Source: Rhodococcus sp. P1Y (GTDB taxonomy: Bacteria > Actinomycetota > Actinomycetes > Mycobacteriales > Mycobacteriaceae). Taken from it: a stretch of 64,000 nucleotides of DNA. Both the position numbers and the translations under genes were made by a program. Within the stretch, counting starts at the first letter, position 1, and each line of letters begins with the position of its first letter. Below, in pieces: positions 24,376 to 33,602 of the stretch. Under the pieces are notes generated by a model. That model had not been told where the DNA came from and searched no databases. It saw only the letters and a list, made by a program, of their open reading frames with translations. Location: assembly GCF_003641205.1 (NCBI RefSeq), contig NZ_CP032762.1, forward strand, positions 1,612,001 to 1,676,000, read 5' to 3'.

Positions 24376-26490
24376 ATGACAAACACATCTGGGTTCACTC
24401 GAGGAGTGGAGGGTCCTGGCTGGCTGATCGCCGCTGACATCGGAGGAACGTTCACCGACGTCATCGCGCTTGGTCCGCACGCAAGTGTCATCCCGGTGAA
24501 AGTTCTTTCTACGCCGCCGGATTTCGGAACCGGAGTCATCGACGGAGCCGTTGACGCGCTGGCCGCAGGCGCTGTGCAGCCGCACGATGTGGCCGCCGTC
24601 CTGCATGCAACGACCGTGGCCACCAACGCGATCCTTGAACGCCAAGGCGCTCGAACCGCTGTGGTGACGACCAAGGGCTTCAAAGATGTCCTCGAGATCG
24701 GTCGAATGCGGCGCCCCCTGCTGTATGACCTGTCATGGAAGAAGCCCGAGCCCCTCGTCAAGCGGCGCGATCGCCACGAACTCACTCAGCGGATCGGTTT
24801 CGACGGGGCGGTCGTGACGCAAATTGTGGACAGCGACCTCGACACCTTGGCCGCACAGTTGACGGCGGACGGAATCGAAGCGGTAGCAGTGTGTCTCGTC
24901 AACTCCCATGTCAACCCTGAAGAGGAGCGATCGGTCGCTGGAAAGCTTCGGAAGCTGCTTCCCGGCGTATATATCACCGCATCGGTGGACATCTCGCCCG
25001 AGCAAGGAGAGTTCGAGCGCACGAGTACAGCAGCTGTCAACGCGTATGTGGGACCGGTGGTGCACAACTACGTGACAGAGCTGAGTCGAAATCTTCACGA
25101 CCGGGGCATCGACTGCCCGTTCTCGATCATGCAGTCCTCTGGGGGCTTGCTCGACGCAGAGGCTGTTGCCGAAAAGCCGGTACAGATCATCGAATCCGGC
25201 CCCGCAGCGGGCGTCATTGCGGTGCAGAAGCTCGCTCAGCTGCTCGACCTCGACAACGTGGTTGCCTTCGATATGGGAGGAACCACCGCGAAGGCGTCGT
25301 TGATCGAGAATGGGCGACCATTCGTGGCGAGTGATTACGAGGTCGGTGGTGGCATGAACATCACTCGCAGCATGGGGAAGGGTGCCGGATACACAATCCG
25401 GGTGCCCTCTATCGACATCGCTGAGGTCGGCGCCGGCGGAGGCAGCATCATCAACATCGACACTGCGGGCGCGATGCACGTGGGCCCCCAGAGTGCGGGG
25501 TCGCGACCAGGTCCCGCGTGCTACGGGCAGGGCGGCGAACGCCCCACATTGACCGACGCCAATGTAGTGCTCGGATACCTCAATCCAGAGTCGATCGCCG
25601 GTGGCCGAGTCGGCATCAGTCCCGACCTCGCAGTCAAGGCGCTCTCGCAAATCGCCGATCAGGTGAACAAAGATGTTCGCGAAACAGCACGTGGCGCATA
25701 CGAAATCGCAGTGTCGAACATGACGTCCGCGGTAAAAGCTGTAACAAGCGAGCGTGGGAGAGATCCCCGTGATTCTGTTATGGTCGCGTTCGGCGGTGCC
25801 GGCCCACTCTACGGTGCTGCACTAGCGCGGGAACTGGGAATCAAGACGGTCATCGTTCCGGTTCACACAGGCCTGTTCAGTAGCCTAGGGCTTCTTGTTG
25901 CGGATACCGAGTATCAAGTAGTCGCCCCTTACACCTCGATCTTCGACAACGTCGCGATTCTGGCCGATCAGTTCGACTCGTTGGAGAAAGAGGTCGTCGA
26001 TCGTTTGTCTTCGTCCACGACGAAGGATGTCTCTATCGAGCGACTCCTCGACATGCGGTACCGCGGCCAGCGTTTCGAGTTGCGGATTTCTCTTCCGGAC
26101 GGCACTGTCGACACAGATCTAATTGCTGCTGCGTTCGCTCGCTTCCACGCCGAGCACTTCAAGACCTACGGTCGCGCGAGCGGCGACGATCTCGTCGAGA
26201 TCGTCAATCTGCGAATCCGAGGATCGATCGTCAATCCCATCGGCATCGACAAGGCACTGATGCTTCCGCCAACGGATCCCGGCCAGCAGTCGACTAGAAC
26301 CTGCCGCTTCGCTGAAGATATCGAGACCCCGATTCTGCGGCGTGCACATCTGACAGCAGACCCGGTGAGTGGACCATTCGTCGTGGAGGACATGGACTCC
26401 ACGACTCTCGTTCCTCCGGGCGCGACAGCACACCTAGACAAGTTCAACAACATTGTTATCAACTGGGACAACGCCGAGGTATCCAAATGA
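24376..26490 (+). CDS. hyuA: Hydantoinase/oxoprolinase subunit A (HyuA family)
   Basis: A 704-residue subunit of the ATP-dependent hydantoinase/5-oxoprolinase family. The N-terminal ATP-binding signature AADIGGTFTDVIALG (about 18-32), the actin-like second phosphate motif FDMGGTTAKASL (about 297-308), GAGGGSI and FGGAGPLYGAALARELG are all present. HyuA with HyuB cleaves a lactam or cyclic amide at the cost of ATP; relatives act on N-methylhydantoin, 5-oxoproline or, in carboxylases, on ketones. ATG at 24376 follows AAGGAATAC. It overlaps hyuB by four bases. The cyclic substrate here is not determined. Confidence 0.9.
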   Translation: MTNTSGFTRGVEGPGWLIAADIGGTFTDVIALGPHASVIPVKVLSTPPDFGTGVIDGAVDALAAGAVQPHDVAAVLHATTVATNAILERQGARTAVVTTKGFKDVLEIGRMRRPLLYDLSWKKPEPLVKRRDRHELTQRIGFDGAVVTQIVDSDLDTLAAQLTADGIEAVAVCLVNSHVNPEEERSVAGKLRKLLPGVYITASVDISPEQGEFERTSTAAVNAYVGPVVHNYVTELSRNLHDRGIDCPFSIMQSSGGLLDAEAVAEKPVQIIESGPAAGVIAVQKLAQLLDLDNVVAFDMGGTTAKASLIENGRPFVASDYEVGGGMNITRSMGKGAGYTIRVPSIDIAEVGAGGGSIINIDTAGAMHVGPQSAGSRPGPACYGQGGERPTLTDANVVLGYLNPESIAGGRVGISPDLAVKALSQIADQVNKDVRETARGAYEIAVSNMTSAVKAVTSERGRDPRDSVMVAFGGAGPLYGAALARELGIKTVIVPVHTGLFSSLGLLVADTEYQVVAPYTSIFDNVAILADQFDSLEKEVVDRLSSSTTKDVSIERLLDMRYRGQRFELRISLPDGTVDTDLIAAAFARFHAEHFKTYGRASGDDLVEIVNLRIRGSIVNPIGIDKALMLPPTDPGQQSTRTCRFAEDIETPILRRAHLTADPVSGPFVVEDMDSTTLVPPGATAHLDKFNNIVINWDNAEVSK

Positions 26491-28217
26491 CCAAGCGAAT
26501 TCTACGAGACGCAGCGACCTTCGAAGTATTCCGCAACGCCGTATCGGGGCTTGCGGACGAACTGGCCATCACTATTCTGCGGACAGCGCACTCCCAAATC
26601 GTCGCGTCCAGTATGGACTTTTCCGCCGCTCTGTGTGATGCGTCCGGTCGGACCATTGCCCAGGCAAATACCTGTCCGGTACACCTTGGATCAATTCCTG
26701 ACGCAATGGACGCGGTCCTGAGAGTGTTCGGTGATGAGATCACCGACGGGGACGTCTACATTCTCAACGATCCAAGTCAGGGCGGTATGCACCTGCCCGA
26801 TATCTTTATCATCGCACCGATCTTCTACGAAGCAGCACTCCTGGGCTACGTAGTCACAGTGGTCAATCACAGCGATGTAGGCGGATGGTCCGCGGGGTCC
26901 ATGGCATCCCAATCGACCAGCATCTTTGCTGAAGGTATTCAGATCCCACCATCTCGTTTGATTGCAGCAGGAACGGTCAACGAGACCTTTTACGACATTA
27001 TTCTGCGCAATGTGCGCGAGCCGTCGATGTTGCGTGGGGATTTGGAATCGCAGATGGCAGCGTGTCACGCGGGTGGCGCTGGCTTGATCGAACTAGCGAC
27101 CCGATACGGAGTCCCCGAGTACGAGGTCTTGATCGACGAATTGCTGGACTACTCCGAAGCCCTGGTCAGAGCTGCGCTCGAGGACGCACCAGACGGCGTC
27201 TATCGGTTCGAAGATCAGATCGACGAAGATGGTCTCGGGTCGGGACCGATTCCCTTCAAAGTCGAGATCACGATCACCGGAACCGACATTCATTTCGACT
27301 ACACCGGGTCGTCTCCCCAGGTCGCCTCAGCGCTGAACGCCACAGAATCTTTCACACGATCGGCTTCCTATGCGTCACTTCAGGGCGCACTGGGATCGAA
27401 CATCCCCGCCAACAGCGGCTTCTATCGTCCGTTCACCTTCACCATCCCGGAAGCATCGATTCTCAACGGCCAACGACCCTCTGCGCGCGGAGCCCGCGGT
27501 CTGGTTGCCTACCGTCTCGTCGATCTGGTGCTTGGCGCCCTTGCCCCGGCTCTGCCGGACCACGTCCCGGCTGCAGGTGACGGAGGTCCCGGTTCGATCG
27601 CGCTCGGCATCACTGAGCCGGATGGGTCCCAGGTGGTCATCTGGGACTTCATGATGGGCTCATGGGGCGCTACACGTTCTGGCGATGGAAACGACGGCAT
27701 CAGCCCACTCGGGGCGAACATGGCGAACATTCCGGTAGAGGAAGTGGAATCCTCGGGCCATGTAAGGATCGATGCGTACGGTTTCGTGCCAGATTCCGGC
27801 GGTGCCGGTCAGTTCCGCGGCGGCCTGTCTCTGTTCCGCGATATGACGCTCCTCTGTGATGAGGCCACGATGCAGATCCGGTCCGACCGTCGCACATCGC
27901 AGCCGTACGGCCTCCATGGAGGGCACCAAGGTGCACCGTCACTGAACCTCCTCGACCGCGATACCGATCACCAGAAGATCCTGGACACCAAACCGTTCCT
28001 GGTCATCGAACAAGACACAACACATAGACACATCACCGCCGCCGGCGGCGGCTACGGGCATCCGTACGACAGAGAACCCAGGCTGGTTCTCGACGACGTT
28101 CTCGAAGGAAAAGTGACAGTCGAAGGCGCACTGCGAGACTACGGCGTCGCCATAGAGGTACAGAAAGGCAAACCGGTCCTGCTCGACGCAGAAACCAAGC
28201 GCGCCAGAAGCAAGTAA
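26487..28217 (+). CDS. hyuB: Hydantoinase/oxoprolinase subunit B (HyuB family)
   Basis: A 576-residue HyuB subunit. It begins with the typical EVFRNAVSGLADELAITILRT segment region, then DFSAALCDASGR, the NDPSQGGMHLPDI motif (about 92-104), and ends with AAGGGYGHPYDREP, the usual Gly-rich C-terminus. It forms the hydrolytic complex with HyuA, to which it is coupled by an ATGA overlap. An MFS carrier follows 51 bases later, giving an operon of cyclic-amide hydrolase plus uptake. Length is normal for the family. Confidence 0.9.
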   Translation: MTKRILRDAATFEVFRNAVSGLADELAITILRTAHSQIVASSMDFSAALCDASGRTIAQANTCPVHLGSIPDAMDAVLRVFGDEITDGDVYILNDPSQGGMHLPDIFIIAPIFYEAALLGYVVTVVNHSDVGGWSAGSMASQSTSIFAEGIQIPPSRLIAAGTVNETFYDIILRNVREPSMLRGDLESQMAACHAGGAGLIELATRYGVPEYEVLIDELLDYSEALVRAALEDAPDGVYRFEDQIDEDGLGSGPIPFKVEITITGTDIHFDYTGSSPQVASALNATESFTRSASYASLQGALGSNIPANSGFYRPFTFTIPEASILNGQRPSARGARGLVAYRLVDLVLGALAPALPDHVPAAGDGGPGSIALGITEPDGSQVVIWDFMMGSWGATRSGDGNDGISPLGANMANIPVEEVESSGHVRIDAYGFVPDSGGAGQFRGGLSLFRDMTLLCDEATMQIRSDRRTSQPYGLHGGHQGAPSLNLLDRDTDHQKILDTKPFLVIEQDTTHRHITAAGGGYGHPYDREPRLVLDDVLEGKVTVEGALRDYGVAIEVQKGKPVLLDAETKRARSK

Positions 28218-28268
28218 CACCGCCCACCTCACTCATACGAGTCCCCACTAGCCCGAAAGGCCTCCGCC

Positions 28269-29630
28269 ATGACTGATGGCAAGGTTCTTCCCCATTTCAC
28301 ACCAACCGAAGAGCGCCGAATGTGGCGCAAAGTGAGCTTTCGCATTATGCCGCTCGTCGGTTTGGCTTTTGTTGTCAGCTACATCGATCGAGCCAACCTC
28401 GGCTACATCGCGAAACCGCTCTCAGCTGATCTTGGCTTGACCTCAGCTGCGTTAGGGCTGGCAGGCAGCTTGTTCTTCGTCGGTTACATACTGATGGAAG
28501 TACCCAGTAATATGATGCTCGAACGATTCGGGGGGCGAATCTGGATTTCACGCATCATCATCAGCTGGGGCCTCGTAACCGTCGTAACCGCAGCCGTACA
28601 CTCTCAGACGCAACTTTTCATCGCCCGCATATTATTGGGAATTGCAGAAGCTGGACTTTCAGCCGGAATCATTCTGTACCTGACCTTTTGGTTTCCCAAG
28701 AAGCAGCGAGCTTGGGCAATGTCGACCTTCTTCCTGATGATTCCGATCTCCAACATTGTTGGTGCCCCCATCGCTGCCACATTCCTGAAATGGGGCGAAC
28801 AATTAATGGGAATATCTGGCTGGCGGTCATTGTTCGTCGTCGAGGGGATTCTGACTGTTGTTGTTGGAATCGTTATCCTGATCCTCCTACCAAGCCGTCC
28901 GTCCGATGCGAAGTGGCTGAACCCGAACGAACGTGCCTACATTGCCGGCACGATCAAACTCGAGAACGAACAACATTCGGCTCACGGGGCTTTGACCGGA
29001 ATGCGTCAAGCGCTTACCAGCGGCCGGATCTGGGCATTGGCCGTGGCATTTTTTGCAGTCGTCTTCGGCATATACCCTTTCGCTTTCTTCCTTCCCACGA
29101 TGATCGACTCCCTCAACAAGACTCTCGGGTCTGACGGAGACGTTTCAGGTGTACTGCTAGCTGCAATCCCGTACTTCTTCGCCCTGGTTGCAATGATCAT
29201 CTGGGGACGGGTCGGAACCAATCGATCAGCGGTATTCTCGACGACGGTACCGATGGGCGTAGGAGTCGCGGGTCTTGTAGCCGCAACGTTCGCGGAGAAC
29301 GGGATTTTGTTCATCATCGCGGTGTGCGTAAGCATCTCCGGAATTTACTCAGCTTTTGCGCAGTTCTGGCGAATTCCTGCAATTGCGCTCAGCGGGGCAG
29401 CGGCAGCCGCTGGTATTGCCCTGATCAACTCGGTCAGCAACACCAGTGGACTGGTTGCGCCCTACGTCACCGGGTTCATCGAAGACCGGACCGGCAGCTA
29501 CAACTACGCCCTGTTGCTGATAGCCGCGGTTATGGTCGGTGGAATTGGAATCCTCCTGACCGTGGGTCGACGAGCGGAGGGAATCGGTGCAGAACCTTCG
29601 AATGCCTCAACTGCAATCAAACTAGATTGA
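28269..29630 (+). CDS. MFS transporter, anion:cation symporter (ACS) family
   Basis: A 453-residue carrier with twelve predicted helices. Its ACS-family signature starts early: RIMPLVGLAFVVSYIDRANL, then the GLAGSLFFVGYILMEVPSN segment and LLGIAEAGLSAGI in helix four. ACS carriers bring in organic acids such as tartrate, hydroxyphenylacetate or allantoate by proton symport. Position after hyuAB suggests it imports the hydantoin-like or N-carbamoyl substrate. ATG at 28269 follows GAAAGG. A strong hairpin eight bases past the stop ends the unit. Confidence 0.88.
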   Translation: MTDGKVLPHFTPTEERRMWRKVSFRIMPLVGLAFVVSYIDRANLGYIAKPLSADLGLTSAALGLAGSLFFVGYILMEVPSNMMLERFGGRIWISRIIISWGLVTVVTAAVHSQTQLFIARILLGIAEAGLSAGIILYLTFWFPKKQRAWAMSTFFLMIPISNIVGAPIAATFLKWGEQLMGISGWRSLFVVEGILTVVVGIVILILLPSRPSDAKWLNPNERAYIAGTIKLENEQHSAHGALTGMRQALTSGRIWALAVAFFAVVFGIYPFAFFLPTMIDSLNKTLGSDGDVSGVLLAAIPYFFALVAMIIWGRVGTNRSAVFSTTVPMGVGVAGLVAATFAENGILFIIAVCVSISGIYSAFAQFWRIPAIALSGAAAAAGIALINSVSNTSGLVAPYVTGFIEDRTGSYNYALLLIAAVMVGGIGILLTVGRRAEGIGAEPSNASTAIKLD

Positions 29631-29638
29631 CCACCCAG

Positions 29639-29673
29639 GCCTGTCGTCCGAGTACGCCGACCGGACGACAGGC
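29639..29673. terminator. Hairpin between convergent MFS and GntR genes
   Basis: A perfect 12-bp stem (GCCTGTCGTCCG and complement) around an 11-base loop, extendable by two pairs. It lies between two convergent 3' ends and could serve both transcripts. Confidence 0.7.
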
Positions 29674-29697
29674 TTGGCTACGAGGCTGTCCACACAA

Positions 29698-30447
29698 TTA
29701 CCCGGGAGCTGCTCCTGAGTTTGCCGGCAGCACCGGCACGGATATCTGCGCTGTCGATACTTCCGGGCTCCTACTCAAAGCATCGAGCATCTCTCGCTTG
29801 CCGGACTCCGTTCGACTCTGCATCGCCAGTCTCGCAGCATCCGGGTCCCGACCTGCTATTGCATCCACGATCGCCTTACGCTCGGCGCTTCGCCAAGGTG
29901 GCATGTCTGGCTCCAGCTGGACGGTAATTCGAGCCACGCGCTCGATCTCGTCGAAAATTCTGGCAATTGCCTCTGCCAACCGCTCGTTTCTCGAGCCATT
30001 GGCGATTATCGACTCGAACTCGAAATTGGCTCGCAATCGTTCGGCCATCAGAGGTCCCGCCAACTGGCCGTACCCATCATCGGACCCCAGCTCGCGCAGA
30101 TGCGCGAGACGATCTGGGCTCAAGCCGTTGTAAGCGCACCTCGCGGCGGCCTCGCCCTGTAACAGCGTTCTCATGTCACATAAGTTCGATACATCCCTAA
30201 GCGTCACCGGCGCCACCACATACCCCGACCGCGCGATCGGTTCCACCAACCCGTCGCGGTGCAACCGGGCCAGAGCTTCTCGGACGGGCGTCTTACTCAA
30301 GCCCCATGCGGACGCCACCTCCTGCTCGGTAAATTGGTCACCAGGCGGTCGTCGCAGTTCGATGATGTCCCGCTTCAAACGGTGATACGCCTGATCCATC
30401 AATGTCTGCCCTTTGATGGGCTCGACCAACTCAGGGAATTTTTCCAT
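29698..30447 (-). CDS. GntR-family transcriptional regulator, FCD-type ligand domain
   Basis: A 249-residue regulator. Residues about 15-80 form the GntR winged helix (TLMDQAYHRLKRDII, EVASAWGLSKTPVREALARL, GLVEPIARSGYVV). The helical ligand-binding FCD-like domain follows, with an Arg/Glu pair in LQGEAAARC. The frame is open upstream, but MEKFPELVEP with GAGGAGAAA just before it sets the start at 30447. It is divergent from the leucine-dehydrogenase-like gene and convergent with the hyu operon. It probably controls one or both, with a small carboxylate or amino acid as effector. Confidence 0.87.
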   Translation of the reverse strand: MEKFPELVEPIKGQTLMDQAYHRLKRDIIELRRPPGDQFTEQEVASAWGLSKTPVREALARLHRDGLVEPIARSGYVVAPVTLRDVSNLCDMRTLLQGEAAARCAYNGLSPDRLAHLRELGSDDGYGQLAGPLMAERLRANFEFESIIANGSRNERLAEAIARIFDEIERVARITVQLEPDMPPWRSAERKAIVDAIAGRDPDAARLAMQSRTESGKREMLDALSRSPEVSTAQISVPVLPANSGAAPG

Positions 30448-30689
30448 TTTCTCCTCGATCGAGATGCGACGAAAAGTTCCGCACCAAAAGATATCAGCTA
30501 GCCGATCCCGCCGAGCACGACCGCGACTCTCCACGTGTGTGCGAGCGAGGGGGTCTCCTGGTCGAGGCTGGGTCCGGCTTAGTCGAAGCCTTCGCAATAT
30601 TGCATATACGAATAAACCGGTCGTAGTATCTTTGTATAAGCCTCGTGAGATCTGAACCCACTCATCTTCCTAACTAAGGAGCAAACTCG
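30448..30689. promoter_or_regulatory. Divergent promoter region, GntR gene and amino-acid dehydrogenase gene
   Basis: The AT-rich part (30596-30642) contains a candidate -35 TTGCAT (30600-30605) and -10 TAGTAT (30624-30629), 18 bases apart, reading toward the dehydrogenase. TTTGTATAAG just after resembles half of the TTGTATACAA-type sites bound by FCD regulators. These are pattern matches only. Confidence 0.35.
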
Positions 30690-31751
30690 ATGACTGCCAC
30701 ACCGACGTCGCCCTTCGGCACCTGGTCCAGTGAGCAATTGATCTTGTGCCGCGACGACAGTCTCGGCCTCCGTGCTGCAATTGCGATCGACGACACGACC
30801 CTGGGCAACGGCTTCGGAGGCGTTCGCTTCAAATCGTATCCATCGGCGGAGGCCGGTATAACCGAAGCGCAGCGACTCGCACGAGCCATGACCTACAAAA
30901 ACGCGGCCGCCGGTTTGAACTACGGGGGCGCAAAGTCCGTTCTTTTCGCAGGACCCGAACCGGTATCCGATCGTCCGGCCTTCATGAGACGGTACGGGCA
31001 GTTCATCGCGCGTACCGGTTCCGCGTACATGCCCGGAGTCGACATGGGTACAACCACGGACGACTTGAAATGGATGATCGAGGGCGGAGCCGAGGTTCTA
31101 TGGGTTGACGATGATCCTTCGCCTGCCACCGCGACAGGAGTTCTGCACGCTATCCGGGCAGCTGTAGCCTCCGTGCAGCTGTGTGAAAGCCTCACGGACG
31201 TCCACGTCTTCATTCAGGGCGTCGGTCATGTCGGTGAGGGCCTCGCGCGGGATCTAGCGAAAGCGGGCGCACGACTGTCGCTGGCAGACACCGACCGCGA
31301 TCGAGTAGAAACCCTCGCGGCCGAGTTGGGAGCAAAGGTCATCGTGGACTCGATTCCAGCTGAGGTCGACTGTGATGTTTTTGCGCCGTGCGCAATTGCG
31401 CGCGTGGTTGACCAGAGAACGGCCGAACGCATCAAATGTCGAGTCATTGCCGGAGCAGCGAACGATACATTGTCCGACGATTCCGTCGCCCAGACGCTGA
31501 AGGACCGCGGAATTGTCTACGTACCAGACTTCTTGGCCAACGCCGGGGGAGTAATAGACGTAGACGGTCGGCATCGTGGAAGGACCGATGCTGAAAGGCG
31601 AGCAGCGTTGGCCGGCATCGGTGAACGAGTGAGGGATATCCTTGGAACGGCGCGTGATTCGACGTTGACGACTGTCCAAGCTGCGCAACAGTATGCATTG
31701 AGTAGAATCGAAGCCGGCCGAGTTCAACGCGAAATCGCAGCCCGCACGTGA
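30690..31751 (+). CDS. Glu/Leu/Phe/Val dehydrogenase family, leucine/valine-dehydrogenase-like
   Basis: A 353-residue NAD-linked amino-acid dehydrogenase. The substrate domain carries LGNGFGGVRFKSYPS (about residue 39) and the catalytic Lys in RAMTYKNAAAGLNYGGAKSV (about 67-86). The cofactor domain has VFIQGVGHVGEGLARDL (about 173-189). It lacks the length and TGG-type pattern of glutamate dehydrogenases, so an aliphatic or aromatic amino acid is likelier. It oxidatively deaminates the amino acid to the 2-oxo acid and ammonium. A SnoaL-like gene overlaps its stop by four bases (GTGA), and the divergent GntR gene probably regulates it. Confidence 0.87.
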   Translation: MTATPTSPFGTWSSEQLILCRDDSLGLRAAIAIDDTTLGNGFGGVRFKSYPSAEAGITEAQRLARAMTYKNAAAGLNYGGAKSVLFAGPEPVSDRPAFMRRYGQFIARTGSAYMPGVDMGTTTDDLKWMIEGGAEVLWVDDDPSPATATGVLHAIRAAVASVQLCESLTDVHVFIQGVGHVGEGLARDLAKAGARLSLADTDRDRVETLAAELGAKVIVDSIPAEVDCDVFAPCAIARVVDQRTAERIKCRVIAGAANDTLSDDSVAQTLKDRGIVYVPDFLANAGGVIDVDGRHRGRTDAERRAALAGIGERVRDILGTARDSTLTTVQAAQQYALSRIEAGRVQREIAART

Positions 31752-32224
31752 TCGAGAGCAGGCCTGCGCACATGGCATCTACCGATGGTGGTCACCGACA
31801 CGAACATGCTGCAGGGAGCGGCGCACCACTCCCAGCTCATGCAACACCCTTTGATAATCACTCGGTAGAACACGGTCCCGAATCTGTGGTTCGCTCGTAC
31901 TACGAGCTAGTCGATGCAAACCGTGTCGAGGACATGCTCGCTCTCTTCGACGACCAGGCAATCTACCGCCGACCGGGCTACGAACCTCTGAATGGAAAGT
32001 CCATGCTCAGGTCGTTTTACAACGGCGTAAGGGTAATCGAACACGGAAGCCACCAGATCACATGCGTGATAAAACAAGATCGCTCCGCAGCAGTAGTGGG
32101 GTGCTTCGAAGGAAAACTGAAATCTGGATCGCAAGTCAACGTCAGATTCTCTGATTTCTTTTCTCTCAATGAGCAAGGCCTCATTACCGAGCGAGATACA
32201 TTCTTCTTCACGCCGTCCATTTAG
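31748..32224 (+). CDS. SnoaL/NTF2-like protein
   Basis: A 158-residue protein from the overlapping GTG at 31748; ATG at 31772 is an alternative that removes eight residues. The first 45 residues are His/Ala/Pro-rich and look disordered. The rest is an NTF2-like cone fold: VVRSYYELVDANRVEDMLALF, then YRRPGYEPLNGKSMLRSFY, ending in the ERDTFFF strand. Such proteins are isomerases, cyclases or ligand-binding proteins; no catalytic Asp/His set can be assigned. Coupled to the amino-acid dehydrogenase and followed by a lipoprotein gene. Confidence 0.72.
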   Translation: MIESRPAHMASTDGGHRHEHAAGSGAPLPAHATPFDNHSVEHGPESVVRSYYELVDANRVEDMLALFDDQAIYRRPGYEPLNGKSMLRSFYNGVRVIEHGSHQITCVIKQDRSAAVVGCFEGKLKSGSQVNVRFSDFFSLNEQGLITERDTFFFTPSI

Positions 32225-32333
32225 GGGCAGTCGACTATTTGGTATCGACAAGTGATACAGCCTTCGCGTTGAGCATCGATCTTGGACGCGGAGAGGTTCC
32301 ACAGGTAGAGGCCTACATAGGGAAGAAGTGACC

Positions 32334-33329
32334 ATGAAGATTACACATATCGGGATCTCTCTGGCGACAGTCCTGACGATAGTTTTTTCTGCCGCGGGGT
32401 GTACGTCCGAACAGTCTGACAGAGAGTTCAGCAACGGGCCGGAGGCGAGTGCGCTTGATAGCGGCTCGGACGTCGAAAATGGCGAGAGCCACATCGTACA
32501 TTCTTTCGATTATGCTCGGGGCGACACCCCGGAGAACATCGTTACAACCGATAGCTCCAGCCGTGAGTTCGTTGCGACTCTTCTGAACAATACTGTGTGG
32601 TGGTCCGATGGACATACCGAAAAAGTTGTTCCCGGAAGCTCGGATGCAGTCACTCTGGGAGTAGCCCAGGACGTCGAAGGCCGCTTGTACGTAGCTGTTC
32701 GGAGTAAAGACGAGTCGGTGGCGGGAGTATGGCGCCGAGCCGCAGACGGCGCCTGGACTCGATACGCGGCCGCCGCACCCGATGCCGGTTTGAACGGTAT
32801 TACTTTCGGCAATGATGGGACTTTGTTCGCCGCCGACTCCGTCAACGGGAAGATACTGAGTGTCAGTCCGGGTCAACCGTCTTTCAACATCTGGCTCGAT
32901 GACCCAACACTCGAGCCGACATCCTCAGCAGACCCGATCGCGGCATCAGGCGTCAACGGTCTCAAAGTCTTCGACAACCACCTATACGCATCCAATACAG
33001 CACAGAGAACTCTACTTCGGATTCCGCTTTCGGAGCGAGGATCCAGCTCCCCAGAAGTGCTTGTATCTGGTCACGCAATAGACGATTTCGCAATCGACAG
33101 CAGCGGTGCCTTCTACCTCGCCGTTCATCCCGACAATGCCGTGATCCGTGTCGATGCAACGGGAGAGCACACCGCACTCGGGACATCCGCCGACGGTCTC
33201 GACGGACCGACCGCAATAGCGATTACTCAGTCAGGCGTCTTGACAACCAACCTCGGACTTCTGGGCACAGAACACCACCCTGCCATCGTCTTCCTTGAAA
33301 GCGAGGTAACGACCAGGGCGCATCCCTGA
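32334..33329 (+). CDS. Secreted beta-propeller lipoprotein (SMP-30/NHL-like)
   Basis: A 331-residue lipoprotein. The signal peptide ends in lipobox SAAGC (Cys about 22). The mature part has repeated beta-propeller-like strands, for example DVEGRLYVAVRSKD, GITFGNDGTLFAADSVNGKI and DSSGAFYLAVHPDNAVIRVD, typical of SMP-30/gluconolactonase or NHL proteins. It is anchored outside the membrane and may bind or hydrolyse a lactone. ATG at 32334 has GGAAGAAG before it. It lies about 110 bases after the SnoaL-like gene on the same strand. Whether metal-binding residues of true lactonases are present is unclear. Confidence 0.7.
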   Translation: MKITHIGISLATVLTIVFSAAGCTSEQSDREFSNGPEASALDSGSDVENGESHIVHSFDYARGDTPENIVTTDSSSREFVATLLNNTVWWSDGHTEKVVPGSSDAVTLGVAQDVEGRLYVAVRSKDESVAGVWRRAADGAWTRYAAAAPDAGLNGITFGNDGTLFAADSVNGKILSVSPGQPSFNIWLDDPTLEPTSSADPIAASGVNGLKVFDNHLYASNTAQRTLLRIPLSERGSSSPEVLVSGHAIDDFAIDSSGAFYLAVHPDNAVIRVDATGEHTALGTSADGLDGPTAIAITQSGVLTTNLGLLGTEHHPAIVFLESEVTTRAHP

Positions 33330-33602
33330 CTGCCGTAGTAGTCGGTGTCGACCGCACACTCACAATCACGGACTCCACCGCCCCTGATGCGTCCGACCCC
33401 AAACCTGCCCATCACTGCGTGCCCGTGATCCGGAGCTGACACTTCGAGCGCAGAACTCCGGCGAGCAGCAGGTGCTGACGTGTTCGATCAGAGCCAAAAC
33501 CCTTGCTCCGGGTCGCCGAGGTATCTTTACCGAGCGTCTACTCGGCTGACGATACGGCAGCGACCGGTGCATACTCAGAGCACGAGTATCCAGGAGGACG
33601 GC

